From Amanita rubescens (taxonomy: Eukaryota > Basidiomycota > Agaricomycetes > Agaricales > Amanitaceae): a stretch of 46,555 nt of DNA. The position numbers were made by a program, and so were the translations under genes. The notes beneath the pieces are model-generated. The model was not told the origin of the DNA and ran no database searches. It saw only the letters and a list, made by a program, of their open reading frames with translations. The stretch lies in assembly GCA_015039365.1 (NCBI GenBank), contig WION01000411.1, positions 1 through 46,555 on the forward strand, read 5' to 3'. Within the stretch, counting starts at the first letter, position 1. Every line of letters starts with the position of its first letter. Positions 30,880-41,568 of the stretch are shown piece by piece.

Positions 30880-32634
30880 ATGAATAAAAATTACACCCAC
30901 AACGCCCAGAAACTACCTATGAATCATGGAATCAACGAGAATCTCGCCAACGATCTCGCCAACAACAACAAGAGCACCATCACCGGAACCGCCTATATAC
31001 TCAGTCTTTACCCAGACAACGACGACAACACCACCACTACCGCCGAATCCTCCGACACACCCAGTAATCCGGATGCTAGCGGAAAGACAATGATCACCGA
31101 ACCCAATAGGCCACGTCTCGTTCCTTATCACAGCGCTTCAGATTCTGACAAAGAGAATCGATCTAATGATTCACCCAGAACAAGCCGAGCTACGAGTCCT
31201 CACGATACCACAGAAGATCAAGATAACGGAGGACATAATGAAAATACAAAGAGAATTAGGAAAATACTTGATAACATGCAAAAGGTATATCATAACCCCG
31301 ACTCTTTTGCCGAATTCGACAAGGAATCAACTGGCAATCTTCGCGACAGAAGCGACGATAACAACCCAGCTAGCCCTAGCAGTCATCGAATCATGGCAGA
31401 CATCACTCCCTCTGAACCTCAGACGATCTTTACGACATTCGCAGACTATAACAGCTCAGCTCTTATGCGAAAGACTATTGACGACATTAAAAGACTTTCC
31501 AGCCTGTCAATCAATTCTCAGGAACTGGAACGACTTACCAGACTCTGGCGCATTCTTTCAGACGCAAGACTCGCCAAGGCAATCATCGTCAATGCTAGAG
31601 AACGGTACAACTACCATTGCGCAGATCTTATAGAAATCTGGACCAACCTAGATCGTATGGAATGGTACACCAAACTCTCTCATGGATGCACCATCCACCA
31701 ATTCGGAATTGACCTCTTACGTCGAATCCTCACTGCCGACGTAGAACGCTTCTACGAACAAGCCATCTTGGACGTCAGGAATGAAATACACCCTCCATTC
31801 ACCCTTAATGACGACCCCAACGATCTCGTCGCCATTTATCACAACTTTGATCCTCACAGAATCGCACCAGATGCACAGCATATCTTGGAGCTTACAAACA
31901 GAACCGAAATCGGAGCAATCGCCTTAGTCAATCTAGCCGATCGAGTCAAGGAGATCGCCGAATCTTCTAGACGGACTACTGCATGGACAGAAGATCTGTT
32001 TACCAAAGGAGCTAAACCGCAGCAACTCTCTCACAGCGCCTATGAAGAAGTTGCCCACGTCATGATGGAATTAGATCTCCATCAGAACCTTATACCTTCC
32101 ACGCCTGTCACTCAGACCGCTGAAAGGTTTAAGAACCTCGGACGCTCGCTCATTCCCCAACACAACCTTTATCGACTATGGAAGGGAACGCAGAACAGAC
32201 CCAACAAACCCCCACCATCTCCAACGCCACATCGGCTACCACCCCGACCGCCTTCAGCATCGGCGCCTTTGACGGTCGAGAACGCCTCACCCGTATTCAC
32301 CAGGAAATCTCGGATTTCCTTCACTACCAGTCCCACGTCCGGCTTTTCGCCGCCACATCCCTACCACCAACAGTCCCTCGTCCCGACGACGAATCAAAGG
32401 AGCGCATCATCAAGCTCCTCAAAGAAGAGAACCGACGTCTCAAGGTTCTCCACAAACTCCTCAACTCGCTTGAGGCCAACAACGAGGAACTCGTCCAAAC
32501 GTATACGGACACGCCCACTGACTGGAACGCAGGAGGATGGAACCAAGACGAATGACTTCGACGTCTTCGTCGACAACTCAGCTGGCTATCATCCCTACGA
32601 CGATGAAAACGCCCGCCACAACCTCGACACTTAG
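30880..32634 (+). CDS. Third ORF of the gypsy element, unknown function
   Basis: 584 codons in the same frame as the integrase part. Its ATG directly abuts the pol stop (TGAATG), so it could be reached by reinitiation or readthrough. The N-terminal ~170 residues are polar and Asn/Asp/Ser/Thr-rich. A helical middle (about 190-430) holds DDIKRLSSLSINSQELERL, IEIWTNLDRMEWYTKL and GIDLLRRILTADVERFYEQ. The C-terminal ~130 residues are Pro/Ser/Thr/Arg low complexity. I see no signal peptide or membrane segment, so it is not an obvious envelope protein. Two other frames are open over parts of it (31166-31633 and 32178-32555), and either end of this ORF could be a shadow of those. It lies in the slot where some gypsy elements carry an additional gene. 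Confidence 0.6.
   Translation: MNKNYTHNAQKLPMNHGINENLANDLANNNKSTITGTAYILSLYPDNDDNTTTTAESSDTPSNPDASGKTMITEPNRPRLVPYHSASDSDKENRSNDSPRTSRATSPHDTTEDQDNGGHNENTKRIRKILDNMQKVYHNPDSFAEFDKESTGNLRDRSDDNNPASPSSHRIMADITPSEPQTIFTTFADYNSSALMRKTIDDIKRLSSLSINSQELERLTRLWRILSDARLAKAIIVNARERYNYHCADLIEIWTNLDRMEWYTKLSHGCTIHQFGIDLLRRILTADVERFYEQAILDVRNEIHPPFTLNDDPNDLVAIYHNFDPHRIAPDAQHILELTNRTEIGAIALVNLADRVKEIAESSRRTTAWTEDLFTKGAKPQQLSHSAYEEVAHVMMELDLHQNLIPSTPVTQTAERFKNLGRSLIPQHNLYRLWKGTQNRPNKPPPSPTPHRLPPRPPSASAPLTVENASPVFTRKSRISFTTSPTSGFSPPHPYHQQSLVPTTNQRSASSSSSKKRTDVSRFSTNSSTRLRPTTRNSSKRIRTRPLTGTQEDGTKTNDFDVFVDNSAGYHPYDDENARHNLDT
32178..32555 (+). CDS. Overlapping small ORF with coiled coil
   Basis: 125 codons from ATG 32178, in a different frame from the 584-codon ORF it overlaps. 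It has a Thr-rich N-terminus, then FDGRERLTRIHQEISDFLHY and a charged heptad-like helix, SKERIIKLLKEENRRLKVL to LLNSLEANNEELVQ. It ends near 32555. Its composition is more protein-like than the low-complexity frame it overlaps, so this may be the real coding frame here. No recognised family. Confidence 0.4.
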   Translation: MEGNAEQTQQTPTISNATSATTPTAFSIGAFDGRERLTRIHQEISDFLHYQSHVRLFAATSLPPTVPRPDDESKERIIKLLKEENRRLKVLHKLLNSLEANNEELVQTYTDTPTDWNAGGWNQDE

Positions 32635-32670
32635 AGGATATCCGCATATTGTTGTTGCGGTCAACAACGT

Positions 32671-32683
32671 AGAGGAGAGCTAG
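32671..32683 (+). other. Purine-rich tract before the gypsy 3' LTR
   Basis: AGAGGAGAGCTAG directly before TGTTACAAAC; the likely plus-strand primer. Confidence 0.5.
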
Positions 32684-33208
32684 TGTTACAAACACGGTAC
32701 GGACTCCTACGTTATGATTACATGACACGTCGGACATGCTTACTTTTTCGTATATGTCTATATCATCATCGCATCCCCATTATGTTCATCAGACGGACTA
32801 CCTCGTTCCCTTATCGATCCCCATTCCGTTTACCCTACGCCCAACCCCTTGTCTACACATGTACCATCCCTTATGCCCCTGTTTTACCTATACTTGCTAT
32901 CGCCCTTGTTCTACTTACGATACGGCTGTGTTTCTGTACATGTATATAAACCGATGTACTGTAACGTCGAACCTTAAGTTCGACTTAACTGTCTAGTTTA
33001 TCTTTGTCAATATCACATCTCATCTCGCCTAAAGAACGTCGTTTCTACTCCGTTCATTATCGCTCTCAGGGATAAGACTTCTTCTAGTCGTCTTATCACT
33101 TAGCCTATTCGTTCACCTATTGTTTGACTTGTCCGTTGGACTTAGTCTACTTTGTCAAACGCTCATAGCGTGGACACATCATAGGTGGAGATTGACGTGA
33201 TCATAACA
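32684..33208 (+). repeat. 3' LTR of the gypsy element
   Basis: 525 bp, near-identical to 24902-25427: one C fewer near 32878, and two or three substitutions seen by eye. Followed by ACCGG. Confidence 0.95.
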
Positions 33209-33946
33209 ACCGGTCTTTTTAAGACCAGCAGTCACGGTCCTACTGGTTTTGAATAATGATCAGTTACGGTCCTTGAAAATGTTGACAATACTGTGACCGA
33301 TGACCAAGGATTAAACATCAGCCCTCTGTTATGCTACTGAGTGTGCTGGATTTGAATGGTTACCTGACTCATTCACTGTGATGGTCATTGAAAAGTGTCA
33401 AAAATGCTGTGACTGATGTAGACCAACAATTGTCATATGACAATGTATCCTATACTACCCTTGCAAAGAAAAAACAATTTGTCCAAATTGGCCATGTTTT
33501 GACCAAGTTATCTTCAAAAACTATATTTGACTGACCATAACTGCATCTAGACATCTGACATTCTTCAATGCCTCTAACCTGCTGTACCTAGTAATATAAC
33601 TAGTCATCATGTCACATGACAATTTACTTCTATATTTCCCCTCAACAACATTCAAATTGGGCATGTCTTGGCCAAGTTACCTTCAAAGCAAGATTTGGGT
33701 ATATCTCAGTCATTTCTGGGCCAAATTTGATAAATCTTTTTTTGACATGATCGTGGGAACATTTTATGGGTCATGACCGGTCCTATGACCAGTCACAGAC
33801 TGTAAATGAGTGCAAAAGACCGGTCATAAGTGGTCCAGTCCAGTTTTTTCCATTTCTGGAAATTTCTGTGACCAGTCATGGTTACAGTCCTTCCAAAAAT
33901 GGAAAAATAACTGGACTGGACCTGACCTCCGAACGCTAGGTGTCCA

Positions 33947-34440
33947 ATACACATGGTTACCAAAAATGAATCGAGGGAAGACACATTCATATGCCTCATG
34001 GATGATTTTTCTTGTCACATACTGTCAGATATGATCCACAATGACAAGGTGAAAAAAACTTGAGACGAGCTATTCAAGTGACTCACAACATTGTCTACTA
34101 GATGCCTTTCATCGACAGTTGTTTGTATGGAGCCCAGTGCACGAGGCCTATCATGGTTCCAATTCCCAAGCTGTGCAACTTGGAAGGCTGGGATTATTCG
34201 ACCTGGTTATCTGAAAATGACGGTTGAATCAAATCACAACCATTTCATACTGTCAATGGCATTTCCGTGCATGACAACATATTTGTGCTGTACTTAGAGC
34301 AAACTGATACACCAGAATGGTACAAAAACCGTATTTTGTCAAACGCTTTGGTGTGATGGCTGGGGAACATCTCCTCACCAAAAAGGATGGCCGTTGGCCT
34401 ACTAATTTGACAATTGCGCCACATGAAGTCATGACATTTT
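33947..34440. other. Right flank of the first hAT-like element, no confident gene
   Basis: Short plus-strand protein-like pieces (WMIFLVTYCQI near 34000; GVMAGEHLLTKKDGRWPTNL near 34350-34410) with stops between. Pre-insertion it was continuous with 24849. Confidence 0.3.
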
Positions 34441-34445
34441 TAACA

Positions 34446-35245
34446 TCATCCACTCCTTCTTAGGAAGCTGGATGAAGGTGTTAATGTTGGTGGAAAGACA
34501 AAGTGTAAATGTACTGGATACCAGAGCGTATTGTATCTGATCCAAAATTGAACTCGTTTGGGTGAGTTCGGAGCCTCAAGAATTGAGACTTCCTGAGTTG
34601 CAGGGGTTGCTTGTGCGTAGATTCCCTCGAAGGAAACAGGCCGTGGTTGACTGGAGCCATTGGGCGTGTGGGTAGGACTTGGCATTGTCCTTCCTTCGAG
34701 CTCGGATGAGCGCGGGTTTGACGCTGCATGGATCGCAGAGCCGACTACGTAGTGGCTGGATACAGCTTCGCAAGGTTTTCCGTCTCGTGTATGAGAGCTT
34801 CCAACAGCTCCCGGCAATGTTTGGACCACAAGTCCAACTTCTTGTCCGACTTCTTCTGCTCCTCAACCTGGATCTTCTCCCTTTCAACCCAGGCCTTATC
34901 GGATTTCTCACAATGGAATCTAGCATGCTTCTGTTCATAGCGCACGTGAAACTCTTGTTTCTGAGAGCTCAACTTGTTTTCGTGGCAGGCTACAAGCTCA
35001 CCGGTAGCCCATAGCTTCAGGCGCCATTCGTTGGAGTTAGGTTCAAGCTGAACCTTCTCCTGGATGTATTCATGAGCTTCCCATACCACGGAAAGCCCGT
35101 CTTTTAATACTTCCCTCTCACGGGAGTATTCCGATAGAGCCTTTGGATAGAAGAGCTCTAAGAACTTAGAGAAGCTCAAGAGAGCTTCTCGGGAGACTGG
35201 ACCTCTTCGGGAACCGATCTTGGGGGGGTCCTTAGTATTGTAAGA
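34446..35245 (-). pseudogene. Unrecognised minus-strand gene, partial
   Basis: An open frame from about 35245 down to 34745 encodes FSKFLELFYPKALSEYSRER, then long charged helices rich in Glu/Lys (EREKIQVEEQKKSDKKLDLW) that could form a coiled coil. A second frame (34829-34446) continues with a Ser/Pro-rich stretch (MPSPTHTPNGSSQPRPVSFE) and WIRYNTLWYPVHLHF. No ATG opens the first frame, and the link between the two frames (intron or indel near 34745-34829) is unresolved. GC and codon pattern look like a host-type protein; I do not know the family. Confidence 0.35.
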
Positions 35246-35984
35246 GTTTTGGGAAACTCTCGGTCATGTGACAAGCCTCGAGTTGTGAGTAGTGTTTACA
35301 GGTCAGGTCAGGTTAGGTTATTTGCCCAAATTTTGAATAACTGTGACTGTAACCGGTTATTGAATGACCCCTAAACCTAGTAACTGTAACCTGACCAGTT
35401 GTAACCAGTCACAACTGGTCAGGTTAACCTTGCATAACCAGTTATAACTAGTTAGAAGATGACCAGTTTAAAAATCTGCAAATAGAAATTGAAAATGCTC
35501 CACCAATTTCAGTCCCATCACCAGTGGAGTATTTTGCTATTCTTTCTGAGGGTTAGTGGCATGTATGTATAGGATAATTTGCAAATAGACATAGAAAATC
35601 CTCCACTAATTGCAGTGTTGTCATTGGCAGAGTATTTTGCTATTTTTTCTGATGGTTGGTGGTGGCATGTATATGATAATCTGCAAAATAAAAATAGAAA
35701 ATGCTCTGCCAATTGCAGTGTCATTATTGGCAGAGTATTTTGCTATTTCTCTGAAGATTGTGAGGTAGAGAATTGGGAGGTATAGTGGTCATGTAGTCAT
35801 CTTTTTCAAAATTTCTTTTAAATTCATGGGTGTATCACTTTTAGAGCTCAAGACATAGGGTAATTCAAGATAATATAGACAGTGTAGTTCACAACAAATA
35901 ACCCATTTCAAGTTGGTCATCATAACCGGTCATGACCAGTCATGACCAGTTATAGACCAGTTATACCAATTGGGCCATTTGCCA

Positions 35985-36525
35985 CACCTGACCTACCCGA
36001 CAAAAACCTCTAATTAGAGATGGACAGATGGCATCTCTCCATCTCTAGTTAGAGGCTTTATTTGGGTAACAGGCTACCTCAGATAATTGTGGACATAAAA
36101 TAAATATTTCTGAATTACAAGTCCATTTTCCCACACCCAGACATATTGCCATTTCTGGAAGGTGAGGGATGTATTTGTACATGTTTTGAGATGGGAATTT
36201 GACCACAACTTAGAAACAAGGGGATGATTGCCTTATTTGGTAAGATAGAGAAATTCCAAATAAGGTAAGCAAGTTGGGATACCATATTTGGAAGGTTATG
36301 AGGTTGTTTGTATATATTTGTATATATTTGTACATGTTTATAACACAAACAATGGATAGGTGCTAATTTCATTGAGATATCCACTGATTTATTTTCAGGG
36401 TCAAATTTCCTAAAAAGGAAATGATGACATAAATTTCAGGGTCAATCAATTGTGTAGCCTTGGTCAGTGGCTTTCTAAGTGTGGTTGTATAACAGTGTTT
36501 GGTGCTGATTTCATTGAGATATTCA
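35985..36525 (+). repeat. Fold-back left arm, outer half
   Basis: Reverse complement matches about 40368-40915, from ACCTACCCGACAAAAACCTC to TTGAGATATTCA. Confidence 0.85.
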
Positions 36526-36556
36526 ATGATATTGGACTAAGAAGTGGAAGTTGTCG

Positions 36557-36722
36557 CATTACATCATAATTCCCCTCCTTAGTTTGTTCTCTGATAATCT
36601 GGCCATACGTGAATAGAACCTCGCTTTTGAACCTTCCAAGAGCGTTCATACATCATATTTCGCCTCCTTCGTTCGTTTTTTTGATAATGTGTACGTGAAC
36701 AGAACCTCGCATTTGAACCTCA
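36557..36722 (+). repeat. Short direct repeat next to the Helitron fragment
   Basis: Two ~80-bp imperfect copies, each ending AGAACCTCGC.TTTGAACC (about 36557-36635 and 36648-36722). Confidence 0.65.
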
Positions 36723-36729
36723 AAGGATG

Positions 36730-38209
36730 CCCTCGTGCCCATCTGATTGGGATTCCTGAAGTTCGGCGGGTAGGATCTCACATTAATGGGCACCACGTAT
36801 TTGTACTTGTGACAAATTTCTTGTCATCCTGATCCATTTTACGAAAACCTTCGAGTTCCAGACCATTCAGCAATGAACGCCATATGGAGGTTCCTCGCGA
36901 GTCAGAGCACAGATTGGACAGACCTTGTCGCAAGAGGTCAGGCGCTGACATGGAGGTGAGATCCGTATCTATGGCGCCCGAAACCTGAACGGAAAGACCT
37001 CGGGGGGCACTGAAGAATATCGTCAGATAGGACAGCAAGGGGGGACCTAAGAAAAACGAGACGCACCAGATTCGAGGTCATCTTCATCAGAATGGACCTC
37101 TCTTCTGAATCGACGTCAGCATTGCAGGCATCCGAATCTGACATTATTGAGTCTCACGTGAGACGACAGAGAAAAGGATTCCAGAATACCTATTTCATCG
37201 TTCTCGCCAGGAATATAAGAGTCATTCTGCTCATGCACTAAATCCGGATCGTCGACATGACGGGTGATGGCCATCAATTCCAAGGGGACGCCATCATCGG
37301 GAAGAGAATCCAGGTGTTCGGAAGAGATGCGAATGTGTCCGTAAAATCTTGGATTATTGGCTTTCAACCAGACTAGAGCCTCCCGGATATAGTTCCTTCG
37401 AACGCGAAAGAGGTTACGCATCCAGTTTTCGGGCAATTGTCGCTGGCCGAACAAGGTAATTTGGATGACGGAGGCCAGAATTTCCAGACGACGAGGCATC
37501 AAGTTTCCCTGAACCATTTCAGCAATACCTGGCGCATCCATCTCGTAGCTGCAGACATTCCCACGCATCGCTCTCTGAAGGCTAGGGTTGTCTGAACCCA
37601 AGTAAAAATTGTTCACTCGCCTCGGAAATAGCTTGAATACAAAAACCCTTGGATAGACCAAAGCTACGAGCAGCTTTCCGGAAAGCTAAGGCGCGTCAGA
37701 ACCGGTGGAACCCTCCCGATCCAGAGGTTGTTAGCCAAGGATCACCTGGGCGGACGGTTCAGGTCGCCGTTCTTTAAATCCCCGTCGCAGTGACGACAGA
37801 TTCGAACGAAGAAGCCATCCGGCATTTGTCGAGTGCCCAATGGCTCCAGTAAAGGATTGTGAAAGAGGTCGTGATCAGGATGTGGGGTCGCGGGGGCCAA
37901 GCGGCGACGGTTGGGAATCGCGTGTAAGGAAAACCATTTTAAGAGGTCCGCTTTCAAAAACGCGTGTCTGCCGCAGACGCCACAGACACCAGATCCCAAG
38001 GCCTCGTTTGAGGTGGCGTCGTAGAATGATCGATAGCAGTGCCTTCGCTCGGCGTCGGTGGGTACCTCAAGAAACGACGAGGAGTCCACGGCTTCGGCAG
38101 CTCTAACACGGGTGGCGGCTGGTTCGTCCTCGTCAGTGCCGTCCCGAGCACGCGTGCGTTTTCCGAGATGAGTATCGGCCTGTTGTGAAGCTTCTGCTGC
38201 GAACGTCAA
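36730..38209 (-). pseudogene. Helitron-associated DUF6570 protein fragment
   Basis: Basidiomycete Helitron (rolling-circle transposon) proteins carry this N-terminal region before a Rep/PIF1-type helicase. On the minus strand 38209-37742 has a Cys-containing lead-in, RRHCYRSFYDATSNEAL, GVCGVCGRHAF, RICRHCDGDL. After an indel near 37690, 37661-37116 carries the DUF6570 core: RAMRGNVCSYEMDAPGIAEM, LMPRRLEILASVIQITLFG, NWMRNLFRVRRNYIREAL, LKANNPRFYGHIRIS. Weaker, shifted matches continue to about 36730 (VVPINVRSYPP). The Rep and helicase domains are absent. I could not place Helitron ends (5' TC, 3' CTRR with hairpin). It interrupts the left arm of the fold-back element. Confidence 0.7.
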
Positions 38210-38899
38210 AAGTTGGTCTAAGACAGATGGTGGTTAACTGCGGATGATCCAATAGATCAGGTCGTGCTTGTTCCTGCGATCCGTAGATGGGAGTCCACAG
38301 AAAAAAGAGGCATAGTGACGGAGAGTACTCCACCGCAAATCGGAGAGGCAGTTATAAACTTCTTCATGGGCCTCTTCAACATGGCCAGACATCTGTGCCA
38401 AATTTTTAGTCTGACGTTAGGCACGGTGAAATACACATACTCTAGGCGGTCAGGGACAGAAAGAAGGGGAGTCCACGTCCGACCCAAAAGACAAAATTAA
38501 CGGGACCTTTTTTTTTTTTCTTTTTTCGGTTGGGTTTTCCCGATCATCAAGACGCATATTCATCGAGGTGGAGCCCATTGCAAACGATCTGGCGGGCACA
38601 GAGAGGGTCCTCGGACGGAGGCAATCTCGGCCCATGCGAAACGTTGGACATTGCCGGGTTGTCGGGTCGGTAGGGGTTGGCGAAAGAACGCGACAGCAGT
38701 CGGGGTCAGAGGGAGGGCAAAGCGACGTCCGGCCCAATAGGCGAGTGCGGTGGGAGGAGGAAGGGGGAGGGGGGAGGAACGCGAGGGATCGCTGGGCGGC
38801 GGCCGTGGGGCCTGGAAGCGGCGGACTTTGCCGAGGTGTTTGGCATTATTGTGGGACAGAAACTCTCTACGAATAAACCTTGCTTTTCAAGCAAGGTAA

Positions 38900-39425
38900 C
38901 TGATTGATTTTCAGGGTCAAATTTCCTAAAAAGGAAATTGATAATGTAATGTGTGCTTTAGGATCCAGTGGCGGGTTTCCTAAAATGGAAATAGTGCCCA
39001 TCAGCCTTGCCATTTTGGGAGATATCTGCTCACTGTTCATGATGATGAGCACCAAAAATTGCAATATCTCCCTTAATACTGAATATTTTTGTGGCGCTTT
39101 TTTTGGAATATATTCCTTATATGTATATGCACCTATCCACTATGTTAGAATGTAAAAAATGTGAGTGGTTTCTGTCAGAATGCAACATGTCTTGCTCACT
39201 GTTGTCAACAGTGAGCAGCAACAAATGACAATATCTCCATCAATACTGGTTATTTCTGTGGCGCTTTTTTTGGTATGTCCCCATTAGGCACATAGAAAGG
39301 TATTTGGAATGTCAGAATGCAAATAGTATGTACCAATCATGCCACAATAAAATTGGTGTGCTCACTGTCTGCCATGATGAGCAGCCATATCTCCACCAAA
39401 ACAAGATCTTCCTGTGGCACTTTTT
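38900..39425 (+). repeat. Fold-back left arm, inner half
   Basis: Reverse complement matches about 39840-40367, including two TGGCGCTTTTTTTGG blocks and GTTGTCAACAGTGAGCA. Confidence 0.9.
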
Positions 39426-39510
39426 TGGATTTTGATTTCTTATGATAATACAGTGTCACTCAGGGTGTCTGGAAGCAGATTGCCCTGCTGATTAATCTGT
39501 AGTTTTAAGT

Positions 39511-39865
39511 TTCATGATAAAAGACTGAACATGATACAGAAAGTGTGGCTGACAAGTTGACATGTCATGAAGAATGGGACATACCACTTGATCTTGCTTA
39601 AGGATCCTCTGTTGAGACCCTCCCAATGTTTATCCTTGTTATGTGTGATCACAAATCAGAAAAAGCGCCACAGGAAGATCTTTAAGTTTCATGATAAAAG
39701 ACTGAACATGATACAGAAAGTGTGGCTGACAAGTTGACATGTCATGAAGAACTTAATGGGACATAACACTTGATCTTGCTTAAGGATCCACTGTTGAGAC
39801 CCTCCCAATGTTTATCCTTGTTATGTGTGACCACAAATCAGAAAAAGCACCACAGGAAGATCTTG
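39511..39865 (+). repeat. Direct repeat in the fold-back loop
   Basis: Two ~175-bp copies starting TAAGTTTCATGATAAAAGAC (about 39511 and 39686) and ending at a GCRCCACAGGAAGATCTT block; almost identical. Confidence 0.85.
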
Positions 39866-40915
39866 TTTTGGTGGAGATATGGCTGCTCATCATGGCAGAC
39901 AGTGAGCACACCAATTTTATTGTGGCATGATTGGTACATACTATTTGCATTCTGACATTCCAAATACCTTTCTATGTGCCTAATGGGGACATACCAAAAA
40001 AAGCGCCACAGAAATAACCAGTATTGATGGAGATATTGTCATTTGTTGCTGCTCACTGTTGACAACAGTGAGCAAGACATGTTGCATTCTGACAGAAACC
40101 ACTCACATTTTTTACATTCTAACATAGTGGATAGGTGCATATACATATAAGGAATATATTCCAAAAAAAGCGCCACAAAAATATTCAGTATTAAGGGAGA
40201 TATTGCAATTTCTTGGTGCTCATCATCATGAACAGTGAGCAGATATCTCCCAAAATGGCAAGGCTGATGGGCACTATTTCCATTTTAGGAAACCCGCCAC
40301 TGGATCCTAAAGCACACATTACATTATCAATTTCCTTTTTAGGAAATTTGACCCTGAAAATCAATCAGTGAATATCTCAATGAAATCAGCACCAAACACT
40401 GTTATACAACCACACTTAGAAAGCCACTGACCAAGGCTACACAATTGATTGACCCTGAAATTATGTCATCATTTCCTTTTTAGGAAATTTGACCCTGAAA
40501 ATAAATCAGTGGATATCTCAATGAAATTAGCACCTATCCATTGTTTGTGTTATAAACATGTACAAATATATACAAATATATACAAACAACCTCATAACCT
40601 TCCAAATATGGTATCCCAACTTGCTTACCTTATTTGGAATTTCTCTATCTTACCAAATAAGGCAATCATCCCCTTGTTTCTAAGTTGTGGTCAAATTCCC
40701 ATCTCAAAACATGTACAAATACATCCCTCACCTTCCAGAAATGGCAATATGTCTGGGTGTGGGAAAATGGACTTGTAATTCAGAAATATTTATTTTATGT
40801 CCACAATTATCTGAGGTAGCCTGTTACCCAAATAAAGCCTCTAACTAGAGATGGAGAGATGCCATCTGTCCATCTCTAATTAGAGGTTTTTGTCGGGTAG
40901 GTCAGGTGATTTGCC
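39835..40915 (-). repeat. Fold-back right arm (continuous)
   Basis: Inverted copy of the two left-arm pieces; uninterrupted, so it shows the arrangement before the left arm was split. Confidence 0.88.
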
Positions 40916-41047
40916 ATAACTGTAACTGTAACTGATCACTGACCGGTATAACTGTGACCGATGGTCAGGTTATAACTGGTAGCGGTTAGGTCAGGTTACA
41001 GTTATTTTCCAGTTATTGTGACCTGACCTGTAAACACTAGTTGCGAG

Positions 41048-41568
41048 ACTCGTTTTCGGGCATTGCTAAAGCCCAAGAATGGGTTATGGTGTTTATTTTC
41101 GTGTTTTCCATGTAGTATAGGTTGGCAATAGACAATTATATGTTATATAAGATGTCTAATATACTCTCTTTCGAGTGTATATATGATACACTCCAATTTC
41201 GGAAGTGTAAAAAAGTGTAACGGGTGAAAACCCATTATAAGGTGTTATGAAGCTGAGGACAACCTATTAGGTTGTCTTGAGGTGATATATGCACGGTCTG
41301 ATGCCGTGTTGAGTTCTCGCCACTCGAAGTACACTGAACCCAAGTATATATTGGTCGTGTATCAAGTGGAGAGTAAGTTGTTTGTATGTGTGTAATGACG
41401 CGCTCTACAGGTTGCACGTCACATCAGTCACCTATCTATATATGGCAGCTAGCTGTATCTACACGATGGAGAGAGATCGAACCCGGTAATGGGCTACCCG
41501 TTACAAGATGCAAGAACAATCATGTTACACAATGTAGAACACCTGACAACACTTGTCTTATATATGCA
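41048..41568. repeat. Hairpin-rich AT segment, possible LTR-type remnant
   Basis: No ORF of note before 41386. Many short hairpins: GACAACCTATTAGGTTGTC (41258-41276, 7-bp stem), CACGG/CCGTG (41292-41308), and GTAATGGGCTACCCGTTAC (41486-41504, one mismatch). This is the same style as the interior of the element at 13850-21639. A GACGCGCTCTACAGG stretch is loosely like the GACGCG stretch in that element's LTR. No clear ends or TSD found. Confidence 0.4.

Larger units (their letters stand above)
24902..33208 (+). mobile_element. Full-length Ty3/gypsy chromovirus (Tf1/sushi-like)
   Basis: 8.3 kb with 526/525-bp LTRs differing at only a few positions and a perfect 5-bp target duplication ACCGG (24897-24901 and 33209-33213), so a recent insertion. 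Internal order: self-priming PBS, AUG-poor leader, gag with CCHC knuckle, protease, RT, RNase H, integrase with chromodomain, an extra ORF, purine tract. RT before integrase defines Ty3/gypsy; the chromodomain makes it a chromovirus. Gag has one in-frame stop and pol one frame change inside integrase, so this copy may be just dead, unless those are sequencing errors or recoding sites. Confidence 0.93.
24850..33938. mobile_element. hAT-like non-autonomous element (about 0.8 kb) split by the gypsy element
   Basis: Left end TAGCGTTCAGAGG (24850) and right end reverse complement TAGCGTTCGGAGG (33938) are inverted repeats of about 13 bp and fit the hAT YARNG start. Perfect 8-bp target duplication GGTGTCCA (24842-24849 and 33939-33946). 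Only 24850-24901 and 33214-33938 belong to it; the rest is the gypsy insertion. No transposase. Its interior is rich in GACCGGTC/GACCAGTC-type motifs on both strands. Confidence 0.8.
35290..41039. mobile_element. hAT-like fold-back element, 5.75 kb
   Basis: Ends TAGTGTTTACAGGTCAGGTC (35290) and its inverted copy (to 41039), fitting the hAT YARNG start. Flanked by an 8-bp near-identical duplication GTTGTGAG/GTTGCGAG (35282-35289 and 41040-41047). Inside, two ~1-kb arms are inverted copies. The right arm is continuous (about 39835-40915); the left arm is in two pieces (about 35985-36525 and 38900-39425), split by 2.37 kb holding a Helitron gene fragment. No transposase. Between tips and arms lie degenerate repeats of ACCAGTTATAACTGGT type. 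Confidence 0.75.

Noticed and set aside
30880..32634. Envelope gene
   Set aside because: No signal peptide, membrane segment or glycoprotein-like cysteine pattern is visible.
36526..38899. Full Helitron with definable ends
   Set aside because: No 5' TC or 3' CTRR with hairpin fits the orientation of the DUF6570 fragment; CCTTGCTTTTCAAGCAAGG near 38877 forms a hairpin but lies at the wrong end for the gene's direction.
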